Source: an uncultured Clostridia bacterium
Lineage (GTDB): Bacteria; Bacillota_A; Clostridia; TANB77; CAG-508
DNA: 48,161 bases
Assembly (NCBI GenBank): GCA_944390995.1
Contig: CALXSA010000004.1
Span: 1-48,161 of the forward strand
Reading direction: 5' to 3'
Shown piece by piece: positions 15,620-24,153 of the stretch; position 1 is the first letter of the stretch; each line of letters opens with the position of its first letter. Below the pieces are notes generated by a model. The model saw nothing but the letters and a program-made list of their open reading frames with translations, was not told the origin of the DNA and ran no database searches. Both the position numbers and the translations under genes were made by a program.

Positions 15620-15730
15620 TTACAATTTTGGCTGTGTCAAATTTCATTTGAAACGCGGTTACATACACCGCGTATGCGCCCTTGCCTTTCAAACGAAATT
15701 TTCCTTGCCAAAATTTAATTCTTTTTGTGC
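15608..15730. repeat. Hairpin element with site-specific arms, copy 2
   Basis: Core as in copy 3 (34724-34846) at roughly 95% identity: AATTACAATTTTGGC...GCCAAAATTTAATT ends, inner arms AAATTTC/GAAATTT and CGCGG/CCGCG. The outer arms GCACAAAAA (15608-15616) and TTTTTGTGC (15722-15730) are specific to this site and self-complementary. The aspS stop codon is inside the left arm. Downstream, 15743-15770 resembles 34869-34896, and 15783-15800 repeats part of the core (ACGCGGTTACATACA). Confidence 0.85.
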
Positions 15731-15832
15731 AGGGAGAACGTAGCCAAAATACCAATTCGTTTCCAACCAGAGAAAAAATAGCGAAAACGCGGTTACATAC
15801 AGGGAGTTTATAATAGAAATGTAGGTGTGACG

Positions 15833-16978
15833 ATGAAAAAAGTCTTATTAGGAATGAGTGGCGGGGTGGATAGCTCCGTAGCAGCAATTTTATTACAAAA
15901 ACAGGGATACGAAGTAGTCGGCGTTACAATGAGGCTGTGGGAAGAAAGTAGCGTGGTAGAAGGCTTGCGTAAAAATGAAAACAGCAAGTCTACAGATGGT
16001 AGCAGCTCAAAAGAAAGTACCGCAGTGCAGGATGCAAAAAAAGTGTGCGAAAAGCTTGGAATAGAGCATCATGTAGTAGATTTACGAGACGAGTTCAAAG
16101 AAAAAGTTATTGACGACTTTATTTGTACATACATGTGCGCGAAAACGCCAAACCCTTGCGTGGAATGCAACAAACATATGAAGTTTGGTGCATTTTATAA
16201 AGTTGCAAAAGAGCTTGAATGTGAGTACATAGCAACAGGACATTATGCAAGATGCTATTTTTCAGAAAGATATAACCAATATGTCCTTGCAAAAGCAGTG
16301 TCAGAGACAAAAGACCAGAGCTACTTCCTTTATGGGATTAACAAAGAAATTCTGCCACATGTTTTATTTCCGTTATCTGAATTTGAAAGTAAAGAAGAAA
16401 TAAGGAAAATTGCAGAGGAAAACGGACTAGAAGTAGCATACAAAAAAGATAGTCAAGAGGTTTGCTTTATTCCAGACAATGACTATATAAGTTTTTTAAA
16501 AGAGCAAAGTTCAAGAACAGGCGTAAATGTGGCGTCGGAAAACGAAACTAGACTAAATAAGAGCGGAAATATTGTATTAGGAAGCGGAGAAGTACTTGGC
16601 AAGCACGATGGACTAATTAATTACACAGTTGGACAGCGAAAAGGGCTTGGAATTGCCTACAAAGAACCGCTATATGTCCTAAGATTGGACAAAGGGAAAA
16701 ACGAAGTAATAGTCGGAACAGAAAAAGAGCTTTATTCTAATGTGCTTTATGCAAATGAGCTGAATTTTTTACTTAACATCGAGCAAGAAAAAAACATAGA
16801 AATTGAGGCAAAGATAAGATACAGGGCAAAACCTGCTAAAGCAATTTTGAGATTGGAAAGCAACATTGCAAAAGTAATTTTTGACGAACCGCAACGAGCA
16901 ATAACACCTGGACAATCAGTAGTTTTCTATGTCGGAGACATTGTTTTGGGTGGCGGAAAAATTGTTACAAAAAACTGA
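15833..16978 (+). CDS. mnmA: tRNA-specific 2-thiouridylase MnmA
   Basis: MnmA adds sulfur to U34 of tRNA-Lys, Glu and Gln. The 381-aa protein has the PP-loop SGGVDSSVAA near its start, the tRNA-binding middle, the catalytic cysteine pair (PNPCVECN and QEVCFIPD), and the C-terminal beta-barrel (ITPGQSVVFY). ATG 15833 follows AGGTG at five bases; the GTG at 15827 overlaps that site. A TATAAT at 15809-15814 is a possible -10. tRNA-Gln, one of its substrates, lies at the right end of the window. Confidence 0.97.
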   Translation: MKKVLLGMSGGVDSSVAAILLQKQGYEVVGVTMRLWEESSVVEGLRKNENSKSTDGSSSKESTAVQDAKKVCEKLGIEHHVVDLRDEFKEKVIDDFICTYMCAKTPNPCVECNKHMKFGAFYKVAKELECEYIATGHYARCYFSERYNQYVLAKAVSETKDQSYFLYGINKEILPHVLFPLSEFESKEEIRKIAEENGLEVAYKKDSQEVCFIPDNDYISFLKEQSSRTGVNVASENETRLNKSGNIVLGSGEVLGKHDGLINYTVGQRKGLGIAYKEPLYVLRLDKGKNEVIVGTEKELYSNVLYANELNFLLNIEQEKNIEIEAKIRYRAKPAKAILRLESNIAKVIFDEPQRAITPGQSVVFYVGDIVLGGGKIVTKN

Positions 16979-16998
16979 ACAAATTTTCGTAAAGACTA

Positions 16999-17027
16999 TT
17001 GATTTATTTAGAAGTTCATGATAAAAT
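16999..17027 (+). promoter_or_regulatory. Sigma-A promoter of the small coiled-coil gene
   Basis: TTGATT (16999-17004), 17 bp, TAAAAT (17022-17027), about 30 bp before the start codon at 17057. Confidence 0.75.
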
Positions 17028-17056
17028 ATTTGCATAATGAAATCAGAGGTGATTAT

Positions 17057-17302
17057 ATGTTAAAAAATGGAGCTGAAAAGGAAACTCTTGAAACATTAAT
17101 TACACAAGTAAATGAACTCCTAGACGAAGTAAGAAAAGAACAAAAAAATATGGGCAAGGTAATTGAGGAAAACCACAAAATTAACATGCAAAAGTTTGCC
17201 AAACTCATAGAGTACAACGAAATATTAGACATGACAAACACTGTATTTGAAAGAAGATTAGCAAGTATAGAGGAGTTGCTTTATGAGGTATTTAAGAGTT
17301 AG
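17057..17302 (+). CDS. Small predicted coiled-coil protein, unknown function
   Basis: An 81-aa, Glu/Lys/Leu-rich protein without signal peptide, cysteines or membrane segments. Most of it (about residues 8-80) is predicted helical with heptad-like Leu/Ile/Met spacing (TLITQVNELLDEVRKEQ, IEELLYEV), so a dimeric coiled coil is likely. ATG 17057 is preferred over 17018 because AGAGGTGAT precedes it and the longer start overlaps the promoter. It has its own promoter and a hairpin downstream, so it is monocistronic. I do not recognise a family. Confidence 0.7.
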   Translation: MLKNGAEKETLETLITQVNELLDEVRKEQKNMGKVIEENHKINMQKFAKLIEYNEILDMTNTVFERRLASIEELLYEVFKS

Positions 17303-17376
17303 AGAACAAATGAAAACAAGCATTCATTTAGGAATATAATACTACCTAATATGAACATGAATATCACCAAAGAAAT

Positions 17377-17409
17377 AAAGAACTGTTAGCGTAACGGTAA
17401 CAGTTCTTT
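17377..17409 (+). terminator. Hairpin after the coiled-coil gene
   Basis: AAAGAACTGTTA (17377-17388) and TAACAGTTCTTT (17398-17409) pair perfectly over a 9-base loop. The T-run is only the end of the stem, so it is a weak terminator or a protective 3' hairpin. Between here and the glgP promoter lies a smaller palindrome (about 17447-17476). Confidence 0.6.
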
Positions 17410-17518
17410 GAAAAACATGAAATATATACAAGGGTAAAATACTTCAAAATTCATATAAGCTTATGTATTTTCGTACAAATTTTTTAAATATCAAACAAAA
17501 ATTTTTCTTGCAAAATCA

Positions 17519-17547
17519 TTGACATATTTCAAGTTTATTTATACAAT
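17519..17547 (+). promoter_or_regulatory. Sigma-A promoter of glgP
   Basis: TTGACA (17519-17524), 17 bp, TACAAT (17542-17547), 80 bp before the start codon. Confidence 0.85.
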
Positions 17548-17627
17548 ATAGAAGAAAAATTGGAGCAGTGGCTATAAAAATTAGACAAAGGAAAAAAACG
17601 TAAAAAACTTAAGGAGGAAATGTGTAG

Positions 17628-20186
17628 ATGTACACTTTTAATAGGATAAAGGTTAATCCACAATTACCTAAGAGAATTGAGAAACTATCTGATATTGCAA
17701 ACAATCTTTGGTGGTCGTGGAACACAAATTTTCTAAAGCTATTTAAAGAAATAGATATAGATTTGTGGGAGAGAGTAGGAAAAAATCCTGTAAAATTTTT
17801 GAAAAATGTTTCTCAAGAAAAGCTTGAGGAAGCAAGCGAAAAGCAGGAGTTTTTAAGAGAGTATGATAAATTTGTAAAAGATTTTGAAGATTATATAAAA
17901 AGTAAGAACACATGGTTTAGAAAAAAGTATCCAGAGAATGAGGGAGACCTAATTGCGTACTTTTCTGCTGAATATGGGCTAGACGAGATATTGCCAATTT
18001 ATTCTGGTGGTTTAGGTATTTTGTCTGGAGACCATTTAAAATCGGCAAGTGACCTTGGGGTGCCTCTAATTGCAGTAGGGCTTTTATATAAGCATGGGTA
18101 TTTTTGGCAAACTATAAATGGACAAGGTTATCAAGAAACAGAATATAGAGATTTAGATTTAGAAAATTTACCAATACTTCCAGTGAAAGATGTTGATGGC
18201 AAAGATTTGATAATATCTGTAGATATGCCAAAAAAGAAGTTATACATAAAAGTATGGGAGATTAAGGTTGGTAGGGTAACCCTATATCTAATGGATTCGG
18301 ACTTAGAGGCAAATATTGCAGAGTATAGAGATATTACAAAAACTTTGTATGGTGGAAACCAAGAGACACGTATACAGCAAGAGATTGTACTTGGTATGGC
18401 AGGAGTAGAATTGCTAAGAAGAATTGGCGTAAAACCTACAGTTTATCACATGAATGAGGGGCATTCGTCATTCTTAATATTTAAGTTAATAGAAAATACA
18501 ATCAAAGATAAAAAAGTATCATTCAATATTGCAAAAGATATTGTGTCTTCTAAGACAGTGTTTACAACGCACACACCAGTTCCAGCGGGAAACGATATTT
18601 TCCCTATAGAGCTTATGGACAAATATTTTAAAGACTATTGGGAGAAACTTGGAATTACAAAGCAAGACTTCTTTAAAATGGGAGCAAGACCCACTGCAAG
18701 CCCAAACAGCGGGTTTGATATGGGAGTGCTAGCATTAAAAGTGGCAGGCAAGAAAAACGGTGTAAGTAAGCTTCATGGTGCAGTGTCAAGGGAGCTATTT
18801 GGAGATATTTGGCCAAACATCGCTGCAAATGAATCGCCTATAACATATGTAACAAACGGCATTCATACTTGCTCATGGTTACCACAAAATATAAAGGACT
18901 TGTACAACGAATATCTAGCGCCATATTGGCAGGATAACATATATAATGATGAGGTTTGGGAAAAGATAAACAACATACCAAACGAAAAATTGTGGAATGA
19001 GCACATGTCTAGAAAAAGAAAGCTCATTGCATTGGTAAAACAAAACACAACACAAAGGCTTCACAGATGTGGTTACAGTTATCATGAAATAGAGAAGATT
19101 ACATCAAAACTTAGTGAAAATGTATTAACAATAGGTTTTGCAAGAAGGTTTGCTACATACAAAAGAGCTACATTAATATTTAAAGATTTAGAGAGAATTA
19201 CACAAATTTTCAGCAATGAAAACAGACCAATACAAATTATTTTTGCGGGAAAGGCTCACCCAGCAGACAAAGAAGGACAAGACCTAATAAAATACATACA
19301 CGAAATTTCAATGAAACCACAATTTAAAGGAAAAATATTCTTGCTAGAAAACTATAACATAGCAATGTCAAGGTATTTGATAAGCGGAGTTGATGTATGG
19401 CTAAACACACCAAGAAGACCAATGGAAGCTTCTGGTACTAGTGGACAGAAGGCATCTGTGTGCGGAGTTATTAATTTTAGTGTGCTAGATGGCTGGTGGG
19501 CAGAAGGCTACAACTCTAAAAATGGCTGGTATATAGGCTTAAACGAAGACTATGAAAGCTATGAAATACAAGACAAGGCAGACAGCGAAGATATTTACAC
19601 AACACTTGAAAATAAGATAATACCTACATATTATAAAAGAGACGAAAATGACATTCCAAACGATTGGATAAAAATAATGAAAAATTCAATTATATCAACA
19701 GGTGGAAGGTTTAGCACTTCAAGAATGTTGGTAGACTATGTAAATAAGCTATATATTCCACTTTGTAACCTATATGACCACTACTATAGCGAGCTAGATA
19801 GAGTTACAGAGTATAACAGTTGGAAAGAGCAGCTTTACCAAAATTGGGATGATATAAAGATAACCCAGGAAAACAATTTGGACAATATAACTATAGATGC
19901 AGGAAATTATATAGATGTAAAATGCAAAGTGCTATTGCCAAACATTTCTGTAGATAATATCGAAGCTCAAGTGTACTATGGCAAAATTGAGGAAACTGGC
20001 ATTGTAGATGACATTCAGGTAATTCCAATGAAGCTTGAAGAAAGAGACGATGAGCACAAAATTTATACATACACAGCAAAGATAAAGCTTGTAAATGGCG
20101 GTGAATATGGATATACCTTTAGAGTAATGCCTAAGCACAGGATGTTACTTGATTCAGAAAACTTAGACTTGGTTAAATGGATATAA
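17628..20186 (+). CDS. glgP: Alpha-glucan (glycogen/maltodextrin) phosphorylase, short GT35 type
   Basis: Releases glucose-1-phosphate from the ends of alpha-1,4-glucans. The 852-aa protein begins with the DUF3417 N-terminal domain (NNLWWSWNTNFLKLFKEI) that marks the bacterial/archaeal short form, followed by the GT35 body with AEYGLDEILPIYSGGLG and HMNEGHSSF and the pyridoxal-phosphate region (EASGTSGQKASVCGVINFS), where the Lys binds the cofactor. A C-terminal beta-rich segment (about 755-850) is present. AAGGAGG precedes ATG 17628. It converges with the GH57 gene, and the three genes to 23405 form an alpha-glucan metabolism group. Confidence 0.92.
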   Translation: MYTFNRIKVNPQLPKRIEKLSDIANNLWWSWNTNFLKLFKEIDIDLWERVGKNPVKFLKNVSQEKLEEASEKQEFLREYDKFVKDFEDYIKSKNTWFRKKYPENEGDLIAYFSAEYGLDEILPIYSGGLGILSGDHLKSASDLGVPLIAVGLLYKHGYFWQTINGQGYQETEYRDLDLENLPILPVKDVDGKDLIISVDMPKKKLYIKVWEIKVGRVTLYLMDSDLEANIAEYRDITKTLYGGNQETRIQQEIVLGMAGVELLRRIGVKPTVYHMNEGHSSFLIFKLIENTIKDKKVSFNIAKDIVSSKTVFTTHTPVPAGNDIFPIELMDKYFKDYWEKLGITKQDFFKMGARPTASPNSGFDMGVLALKVAGKKNGVSKLHGAVSRELFGDIWPNIAANESPITYVTNGIHTCSWLPQNIKDLYNEYLAPYWQDNIYNDEVWEKINNIPNEKLWNEHMSRKRKLIALVKQNTTQRLHRCGYSYHEIEKITSKLSENVLTIGFARRFATYKRATLIFKDLERITQIFSNENRPIQIIFAGKAHPADKEGQDLIKYIHEISMKPQFKGKIFLLENYNIAMSRYLISGVDVWLNTPRRPMEASGTSGQKASVCGVINFSVLDGWWAEGYNSKNGWYIGLNEDYESYEIQDKADSEDIYTTLENKIIPTYYKRDENDIPNDWIKIMKNSIISTGGRFSTSRMLVDYVNKLYIPLCNLYDHYYSELDRVTEYNSWKEQLYQNWDDIKITQENNLDNITIDAGNYIDVKCKVLLPNISVDNIEAQVYYGKIEETGIVDDIQVIPMKLEERDDEHKIYTYTAKIKLVNGGEYGYTFRVMPKHRMLLDSENLDLVKWI

Positions 20187-20208
20187 CATTAACTGCTAAT
20201 GAATGCAA

Positions 20209-20251
20209 TTTTATCATAATGTCGTGCTGGAGTTAAGCTAGCATGATAAAA
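20209..20251 (+). terminator. Hairpin after glgP
   Basis: TTTTATCAT (20209-20217) pairs with ATGATAAAA (20243-20251), with an inner TGCT/AGCT-like pairing. There is no T-run after it. Confidence 0.5.
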
Positions 20252-20314
20252 CAAAAGTAAAATAGATATTAATTTTAATTAAATATACAAAAAGAAAAAA
20301 GGAGGAAAAAAACT

Positions 20315-20491
20315 ATGGAAGAAACAAACAATGAAAACTTAGAGAATTTAGAAAATGTAGAAAGAGTGAATGAGCAAAACCAAAAAGAAAACAACAAGAA
20401 AATTACTTTCACATTAGTGTATATTCTTGTAGGACTTGTTATTTTAGCAGTATTAGGAATGCTAATTTATTCATTCATCGTAACAAGATAA
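20315..20491 (+). CDS. Small single-pass membrane protein, unknown function
   Basis: A 58-aa ORF with a very strong ribosome site (AAAGGAGG) nine bases before ATG 20315. Residues 1-30 are hydrophilic and rich in Asn, Glu and Gln (repeating ENLENLENV), and residues about 32-55 form one transmembrane helix (LVYILVGLVILAVLGMLIY) with a short basic end, so the N-terminus is probably cytoplasmic. It follows glgP and precedes a good terminator. No family recognised; a short membrane regulator or tail-anchored protein is possible. Confidence 0.7.
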   Translation: MEETNNENLENLENVERVNEQNQKENNKKITFTLVYILVGLVILAVLGMLIYSFIVTR

Positions 20492-20545
20492 GAAAAGTAG
20501 CTTATGCTATAATAATTTGAAATCTGCGCAGGGAGATTTTAGATA

Positions 20546-20591
20546 AAAAAATTGAGCAATGGTTGTGAAACCGAATTTGCTCAATTTTTTC
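20546..20591 (+). terminator. Strong bidirectional terminator
   Basis: AAAAAATTGAGCAA (about 20547-20560) pairs with TTGCTCAATTTTTT (20578-20591); A-runs and T-runs on both sides allow it to end the small membrane gene (+) and GH57 gene (-). The GCGCAGGGAGATTTTA before it resembles 28529-28543. Confidence 0.85.
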
Positions 20592-20641
20592 GTCTGTTAT
20601 AGGACAACAAGAGCATAATGCAATAATTTTGTGCCCGGCTT

Positions 20642-22234
20642 TTAATAATAAATCATGTAATCTATCTCTGGGAAGATGCAATCCTTCTTCTGTATGCTCT
20701 TTAAAAACTCCTCATCAATTTCGTCTTCAGTAATTTGCTCATACAACTTGGTAAATCTGCCGATGTGGTCTTTAATTCGTTTTTTTGCATAATCTACCAT
20801 CGTACCGTTAGTTATAATAAACAGCCAATCACTACTTTGTGCCAAAAGCAATTCCCTTGCACACTGGTTTAAAGCCTTTCGTCTTAAAGAACTTTTCTTC
20901 TCATTTGGGTAAAGGTGGGCAAGCTCTACCATTCTGTTGCCGGCAACATGTAAATGCATGTGCACATAATCATTAGTTTGATTTAGCCACACCTCGCTAT
21001 AACCATTAGCGCCCCAGCTAGACCTGCAAGGAGTAGAAACCTGCATTAAAGGGTACTTGTCTATGTACTCGCTAGGAGTGATTAACTTAAAATTACAATC
21101 ATCATAATAAATCTTCTTAAACAAAATATATAACCAGTAAGGACCTTCATACCACCAGTGACCATAAAGCTCTGCATCATATGGGCAAAGAATTATCGGT
21201 GGGTTTCCCATAATAGGAGCAAGCTTTTCAATTTGAGCCTCTCTACTATCAAAGAAATGTCCAGCTTGTTTCTCGGCAGAGTCTTTAGCCCATTGAATAT
21301 TGTAATAATCCTTTTCGCAATCTTTGCCTGTAATTCTATGATATTTAATACCAGTATGAACCCTAACGCCATTCGAAGCAATATATGGTTTAATATAATC
21401 ATAATCTACATCGTAACCAATATCCCTGTAATATTCTCTGTAATTGAAATCGCCGGGATAGCCATTAATCGAGCTCCACACCTGCCTTGAAGACTCCATA
21501 TCTCTACCAAAAGCAACAACACCCTCAGGAGAGACAATAGGAGCAAAAGTACCATACACAGGAGTAGGGTCGGCATATAAAACACCATGAGACTCTGTAA
21601 TAATATAATCTATACCAAACTCCTTCAAATACTTATCTGCTTCTGGAATGTATCCACACTCTGGAAGCCAGATGCCACGAGGCTTTTTGCCAAAATATTT
21701 CTCGTAAGTCTGAACACCAACTGCAATCTGAGCCTTTACGGTTTGCTCAGTTATATACAAAATAGGGAAGTAACCATGTGTTGCACCACAGGTAATTATC
21801 TCCAAAACACCAATATCTTGAAAATGCTTGAAGCCTTGTATTAAATTACAATTATATACATCCTTGAAAACGTGCAAATCGTTAGTATATCTGTCTAGAT
21901 AATATTTCGAAAGCTCGTTTAACCTACTATCATATTTTGTTCGTACAACCTCTTTTTCGCAAAGTTCAATATGCTTTTTCAAATACTTGATGTATCTCTT
22001 TTGCAAAAGCTTGTTATCAAGCATATTAAGTAAAGGAGGAGTAAGCGACATCGTAATTCTAAAATCAACTTTTTCCTCCTCTAATTTTTGGAAATTTAAA
22101 AGTAGTGGTATATATGTTTCTGAAATAGCTTCGTAAAGCCATTGCTCCTCTAAGTAATCTTCGCTCTCCGGGTGATGAATAAAAGGTAGATGCGCATGAA
22201 GAACAAAACTTACATATCCTTTTTCTTTTGCCAT
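20642..22234 (-). CDS. GH57 family 1,4-alpha-glucan branching-type enzyme with DUF1957
   Basis: A 530-aa glycoside hydrolase family 57 protein likely to make alpha-1,6 branches in glycogen. It begins with FVLHAHLPFIHHP (GH57 conserved region 1, two His), has the nucleophile region GIWLPECGY (the Glu), the second acid region CPYDAELYGHWWYEGP (the Asp), and a helical C-terminal DUF1957 domain (WLFIITNGTMVDYAKKRIKDH). ATG 22234 follows AAAGGA; the upstream extension to 22342 looks unlike a GH57 N-terminus. It lies 115 bp after the DUF4912 gene on the same strand, a known association, and converges with glgP. Amylase or 4-alpha-glucanotransferase activity is the alternative. Confidence 0.9.
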   Translation of the reverse strand: MAKEKGYVSFVLHAHLPFIHHPESEDYLEEQWLYEAISETYIPLLLNFQKLEEEKVDFRITMSLTPPLLNMLDNKLLQKRYIKYLKKHIELCEKEVVRTKYDSRLNELSKYYLDRYTNDLHVFKDVYNCNLIQGFKHFQDIGVLEIITCGATHGYFPILYITEQTVKAQIAVGVQTYEKYFGKKPRGIWLPECGYIPEADKYLKEFGIDYIITESHGVLYADPTPVYGTFAPIVSPEGVVAFGRDMESSRQVWSSINGYPGDFNYREYYRDIGYDVDYDYIKPYIASNGVRVHTGIKYHRITGKDCEKDYYNIQWAKDSAEKQAGHFFDSREAQIEKLAPIMGNPPIILCPYDAELYGHWWYEGPYWLYILFKKIYYDDCNFKLITPSEYIDKYPLMQVSTPCRSSWGANGYSEVWLNQTNDYVHMHLHVAGNRMVELAHLYPNEKKSSLRRKALNQCARELLLAQSSDWLFIITNGTMVDYAKKRIKDHIGRFTKLYEQITEDEIDEEFLKSIQKKDCIFPEIDYMIYY

Positions 22235-22349
22235 GTATTTTGCATCCTTTCTGAAGGAACTACTCAGGAGATAACCCCTTTCATACCATCTTTTCGTATA
22301 ACAATATATTATAAATGCAGACAATTTAATATAGTAGGTCAAATCAAAC

Positions 22350-23405
22350 CTAAAAAGCAGTAAAACCAGAACTACTTGAAGAAGAAAGATTAAGCCTTAA
22401 ATCTTGCTCCTTCAACTGCTCTATATCTAAACTATCCTTATATAATTCTCTGTAAATCTCGTAAATGCCATATTTGCCAATATTTTTAATAAACGATATA
22501 GAAGAAACTTCCTTTTCCTGCACATAATTATTCTTAATATTCTTGAAAAATACAGACTTGCCAAGTTTATCAAACAAAATATGATTGTTTGGCATCTCCA
22601 TATCATTCGAAGTCGCCACATGAATATATGAATCAATACTCTCAAAATGTCTAATAGGCCTTCTACCAAGCTCTATAGAATAATCGCAATCAGGGTCATT
22701 AACATGCAAATACCAGCTATTTGCAAAATCGTTAATCTCTACCTCGAAAGTATAATTCATGGTCTTATTCGTAATAATTAAAACCGGCTTTGTAGAGCTA
22801 AAGAAATCTTCGCCATACTGCTCAACATATGAATTCCTGTCCTCATCAGAAATATCCCAATAGATAAATAAAGTAGTAGGGGTTTGTGCTAAAATCTTTA
22901 CTACTGTTTCATTATATCTATAAGGTAAATCGTAATACTCCACTTCTGATGCAAGAACATTCTTAGACTTGGCCTTTGTAGCCGTCTTAGAAGTTGAGGC
23001 TTTTTTCGTAGCAGCCTTCGCGGTTTTTGTGGCTTTCTCAGACTTTGCAGCCTTATTCTTACTAGTCGTTTCTTCTGAAATAGAAACAGCTTTAGTCAAT
23101 TTAGCCGTCTTGCTGGCACTGGTGGCTTTAGCTGACTTAGTAGCAGCCTTCTCTGACTTTGAGGCAGTAGACTTTTTGGTAGCCGCCGTTTTAGAAGCAG
23201 CCTTAGCGCTAGTTTCTTTTTCAGGCTTAGCAGACGACGTCTTAGTAGACCTAGTGCTCTTACTTGTAGCCTTAGCACTACTTGCTTTCTCAGACTTGGT
23301 CTCCTTCTTAGACTTGCTAGACACAGTAGTTTTCGTTTTAGTTGTAACCTCGCTGGTTACATCTGAAATATTATTTTTAAGTTCTTCTTTAGATTTCCTT
23401 GGCAT
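22350..23405 (-). CDS. DUF4912 protein with long basic Lys/Ala/Ser/Thr N-terminus
   Basis: A 351-aa protein. Residues about 10-155 are low complexity (repeats of SKSEKAAT-like text, very Lys/Ala/Ser/Thr rich, like histone H1 tails). Residues about 155-290 match the DUF4912 pattern (YDLPYRYNETVVKILAQTPT, LFIYWDIS, SWYLHV), a beta-rich fold often coded beside GH57 enzymes and thought to bind polysaccharide or assist assembly. It ends with an Ser-rich tail (SSSSSSGF). GGAGG precedes ATG 23405 and a promoter lies upstream. A long antisense ORF (22969-23433) comes from the codon repetition and is not a gene. Confidence 0.85.
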   Translation of the reverse strand: MPRKSKEELKNNISDVTSEVTTKTKTTVSSKSKKETKSEKASSAKATSKSTRSTKTSSAKPEKETSAKAASKTAATKKSTASKSEKAATKSAKATSASKTAKLTKAVSISEETTSKNKAAKSEKATKTAKAATKKASTSKTATKAKSKNVLASEVEYYDLPYRYNETVVKILAQTPTTLFIYWDISDEDRNSYVEQYGEDFFSSTKPVLIITNKTMNYTFEVEINDFANSWYLHVNDPDCDYSIELGRRPIRHFESIDSYIHVATSNDMEMPNNHILFDKLGKSVFFKNIKNNYVQEKEVSSISFIKNIGKYGIYEIYRELYKDSLDIEQLKEQDLRLNLSSSSSSGFTAF

Positions 23406-23436
23406 TTTTTCCTCCGTACATAAAATATTCTAATAT

Positions 23437-23465
23437 ATAATATATCAATTGAATAATAAATTCAA
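23437..23465 (-). promoter_or_regulatory. Sigma-A promoter of DUF4912-GH57
   Basis: On the minus strand: TTGAAT (23465-23460), 17 bp, TATTAT (23442-23437). TTCGTTTTGGGGACACA (about 23490-23506) upstream belongs to the GGGACA repeat family. Confidence 0.7.
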
Positions 23466-23554
23466 GTAAAAAAGAAAAAAATATAAAGAAAAATTCGTTT
23501 TGGGGACACATTTCGAAAGAAGATACGTAACCTGTCGACAAAAACGCGTAAGGA

Positions 23555-23595
23555 AAACCTCAATAATATCGGACATACCCATATTATTGAGGTTT
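23555..23595. terminator. Strong 15-bp hairpin in the accessory spacer
   Basis: AAACCTCAATAATAT (23555-23569) pairs perfectly with ATATTATTGAGGTTT (23581-23595), followed on the plus strand by GTTTATTT. No gene leads into it, so it may be left over from a lost gene. Confidence 0.6.
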
Positions 23596-23611
23596 GTTTA
23601 TTTACCGGTAC

Positions 23612-23640
23612 AAAAAAAGAGTGGTTGCAACAAACCACTC
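23612..23640 (-). terminator. Rho-independent terminator of a decayed minus-strand gene
   Basis: On the minus strand GAGTGGTT (23640-23633) pairs with AACCACTC (23626-23619), followed by seven T. It lies 12 bp after the stop codon of the remnant at 23652-23738. Confidence 0.8.
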
Positions 23641-23651
23641 ATAATTGAGAC

Positions 23652-23738
23652 TTACAAAGCATCAACTTCTTCCTTGCTAAGACCAGTTGTTTCAACAATC
23701 AATTCAATTGATATGCCTTTTTCTTTACAAAATATTCT
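23652..23738 (-). pseudogene. C-terminal remnant of an Rpn/PD-(D/E)XK transposase-like nuclease
   Basis: The minus strand keeps about 29 codons ending in a stop at 23652-23654 and reading KEKGISIELIVETTGLSKEE, then VDAL. This tail (a short helix then TGLSKEEV) is typical of the C-terminus of Rpn-family recombination-promoting nucleases and related PD-(D/E)XK transposase proteins common in gut Clostridia. An in-frame TAG lies upstream and there is no start codon, so the rest is lost. Its terminator (23612-23640) survives. The family call rests on this short tail only. Confidence 0.55.
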
Positions 23739-23947
23739 TAACTAATACTTACATTATGGGGTGAAGTCTACAAGGATATTTTAAAATAAAGGAAAAATTT
23801 ATTGTAAAGATAAAAATATGGTGAAGTAATGAGAGTGTGGTAAAAAACAAAATTTAATTTACTAAAAATTTTCCGAAATAAGTGGGTTAAAAGTATGTAA
23901 CGTAAAATTAAAAAGAATAAATTATATTGAATAAATCTCAAATAACA

Positions 23948-24022
23948 TGGCTATATTAAATCATGAAAGAGGGGAGATGTCAATAGAACAGATAAAATTT
24001 ACATAAAAAATATTACAAAAAT
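23948..24022. repeat. 75-bp dispersed repeat, copy 2
   Basis: Partner of 13656-13731 (about ten differences). It ends about 30 bp before the promoter of the giant surface protein. The rest of 23740-23947 is A/T-rich spacer in which I see nothing definite. Confidence 0.65.
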
Positions 24023-24052
24023 ATTACAATTCAAGAAAATTAAAAAAAGTGC

Positions 24053-24081
24053 TTGAAAAAAGTATGCTGATAGTATACAAT
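24053..24081 (+). promoter_or_regulatory. Sigma-A promoter of the giant surface protein
   Basis: TTGAAA (24053-24058), 17 bp, TACAAT (24076-24081). Transcription would start near 24088, which excludes the open-frame GTG at 24049 as a start codon. Confidence 0.8.
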
Positions 24082-24153
24082 TTGTATATACTAAAAGAAA
24101 AATGTATTAAAAACGAGAAAAAAGCTCAAAATATAACTAAGATAAAAAGTTGT

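Noticed and set aside
20315..20491. Leader peptide of a riboswitch or attenuator
   Set aside because: The 58-aa ORF has a full transmembrane helix, a strong ribosome site and a terminator behind it, so a real small protein is the simpler reading.
22969..23433. 154-aa ORF on the plus strand
   Set aside because: Antisense shadow of the Lys/Ala/Ser repeat region of DUF4912; no ribosome site or promoter.
24049..24153. GTG at 24049 as start of the giant protein
   Set aside because: It lies upstream of the transcript start implied by the promoter at 24053-24081 and has no ribosome site.
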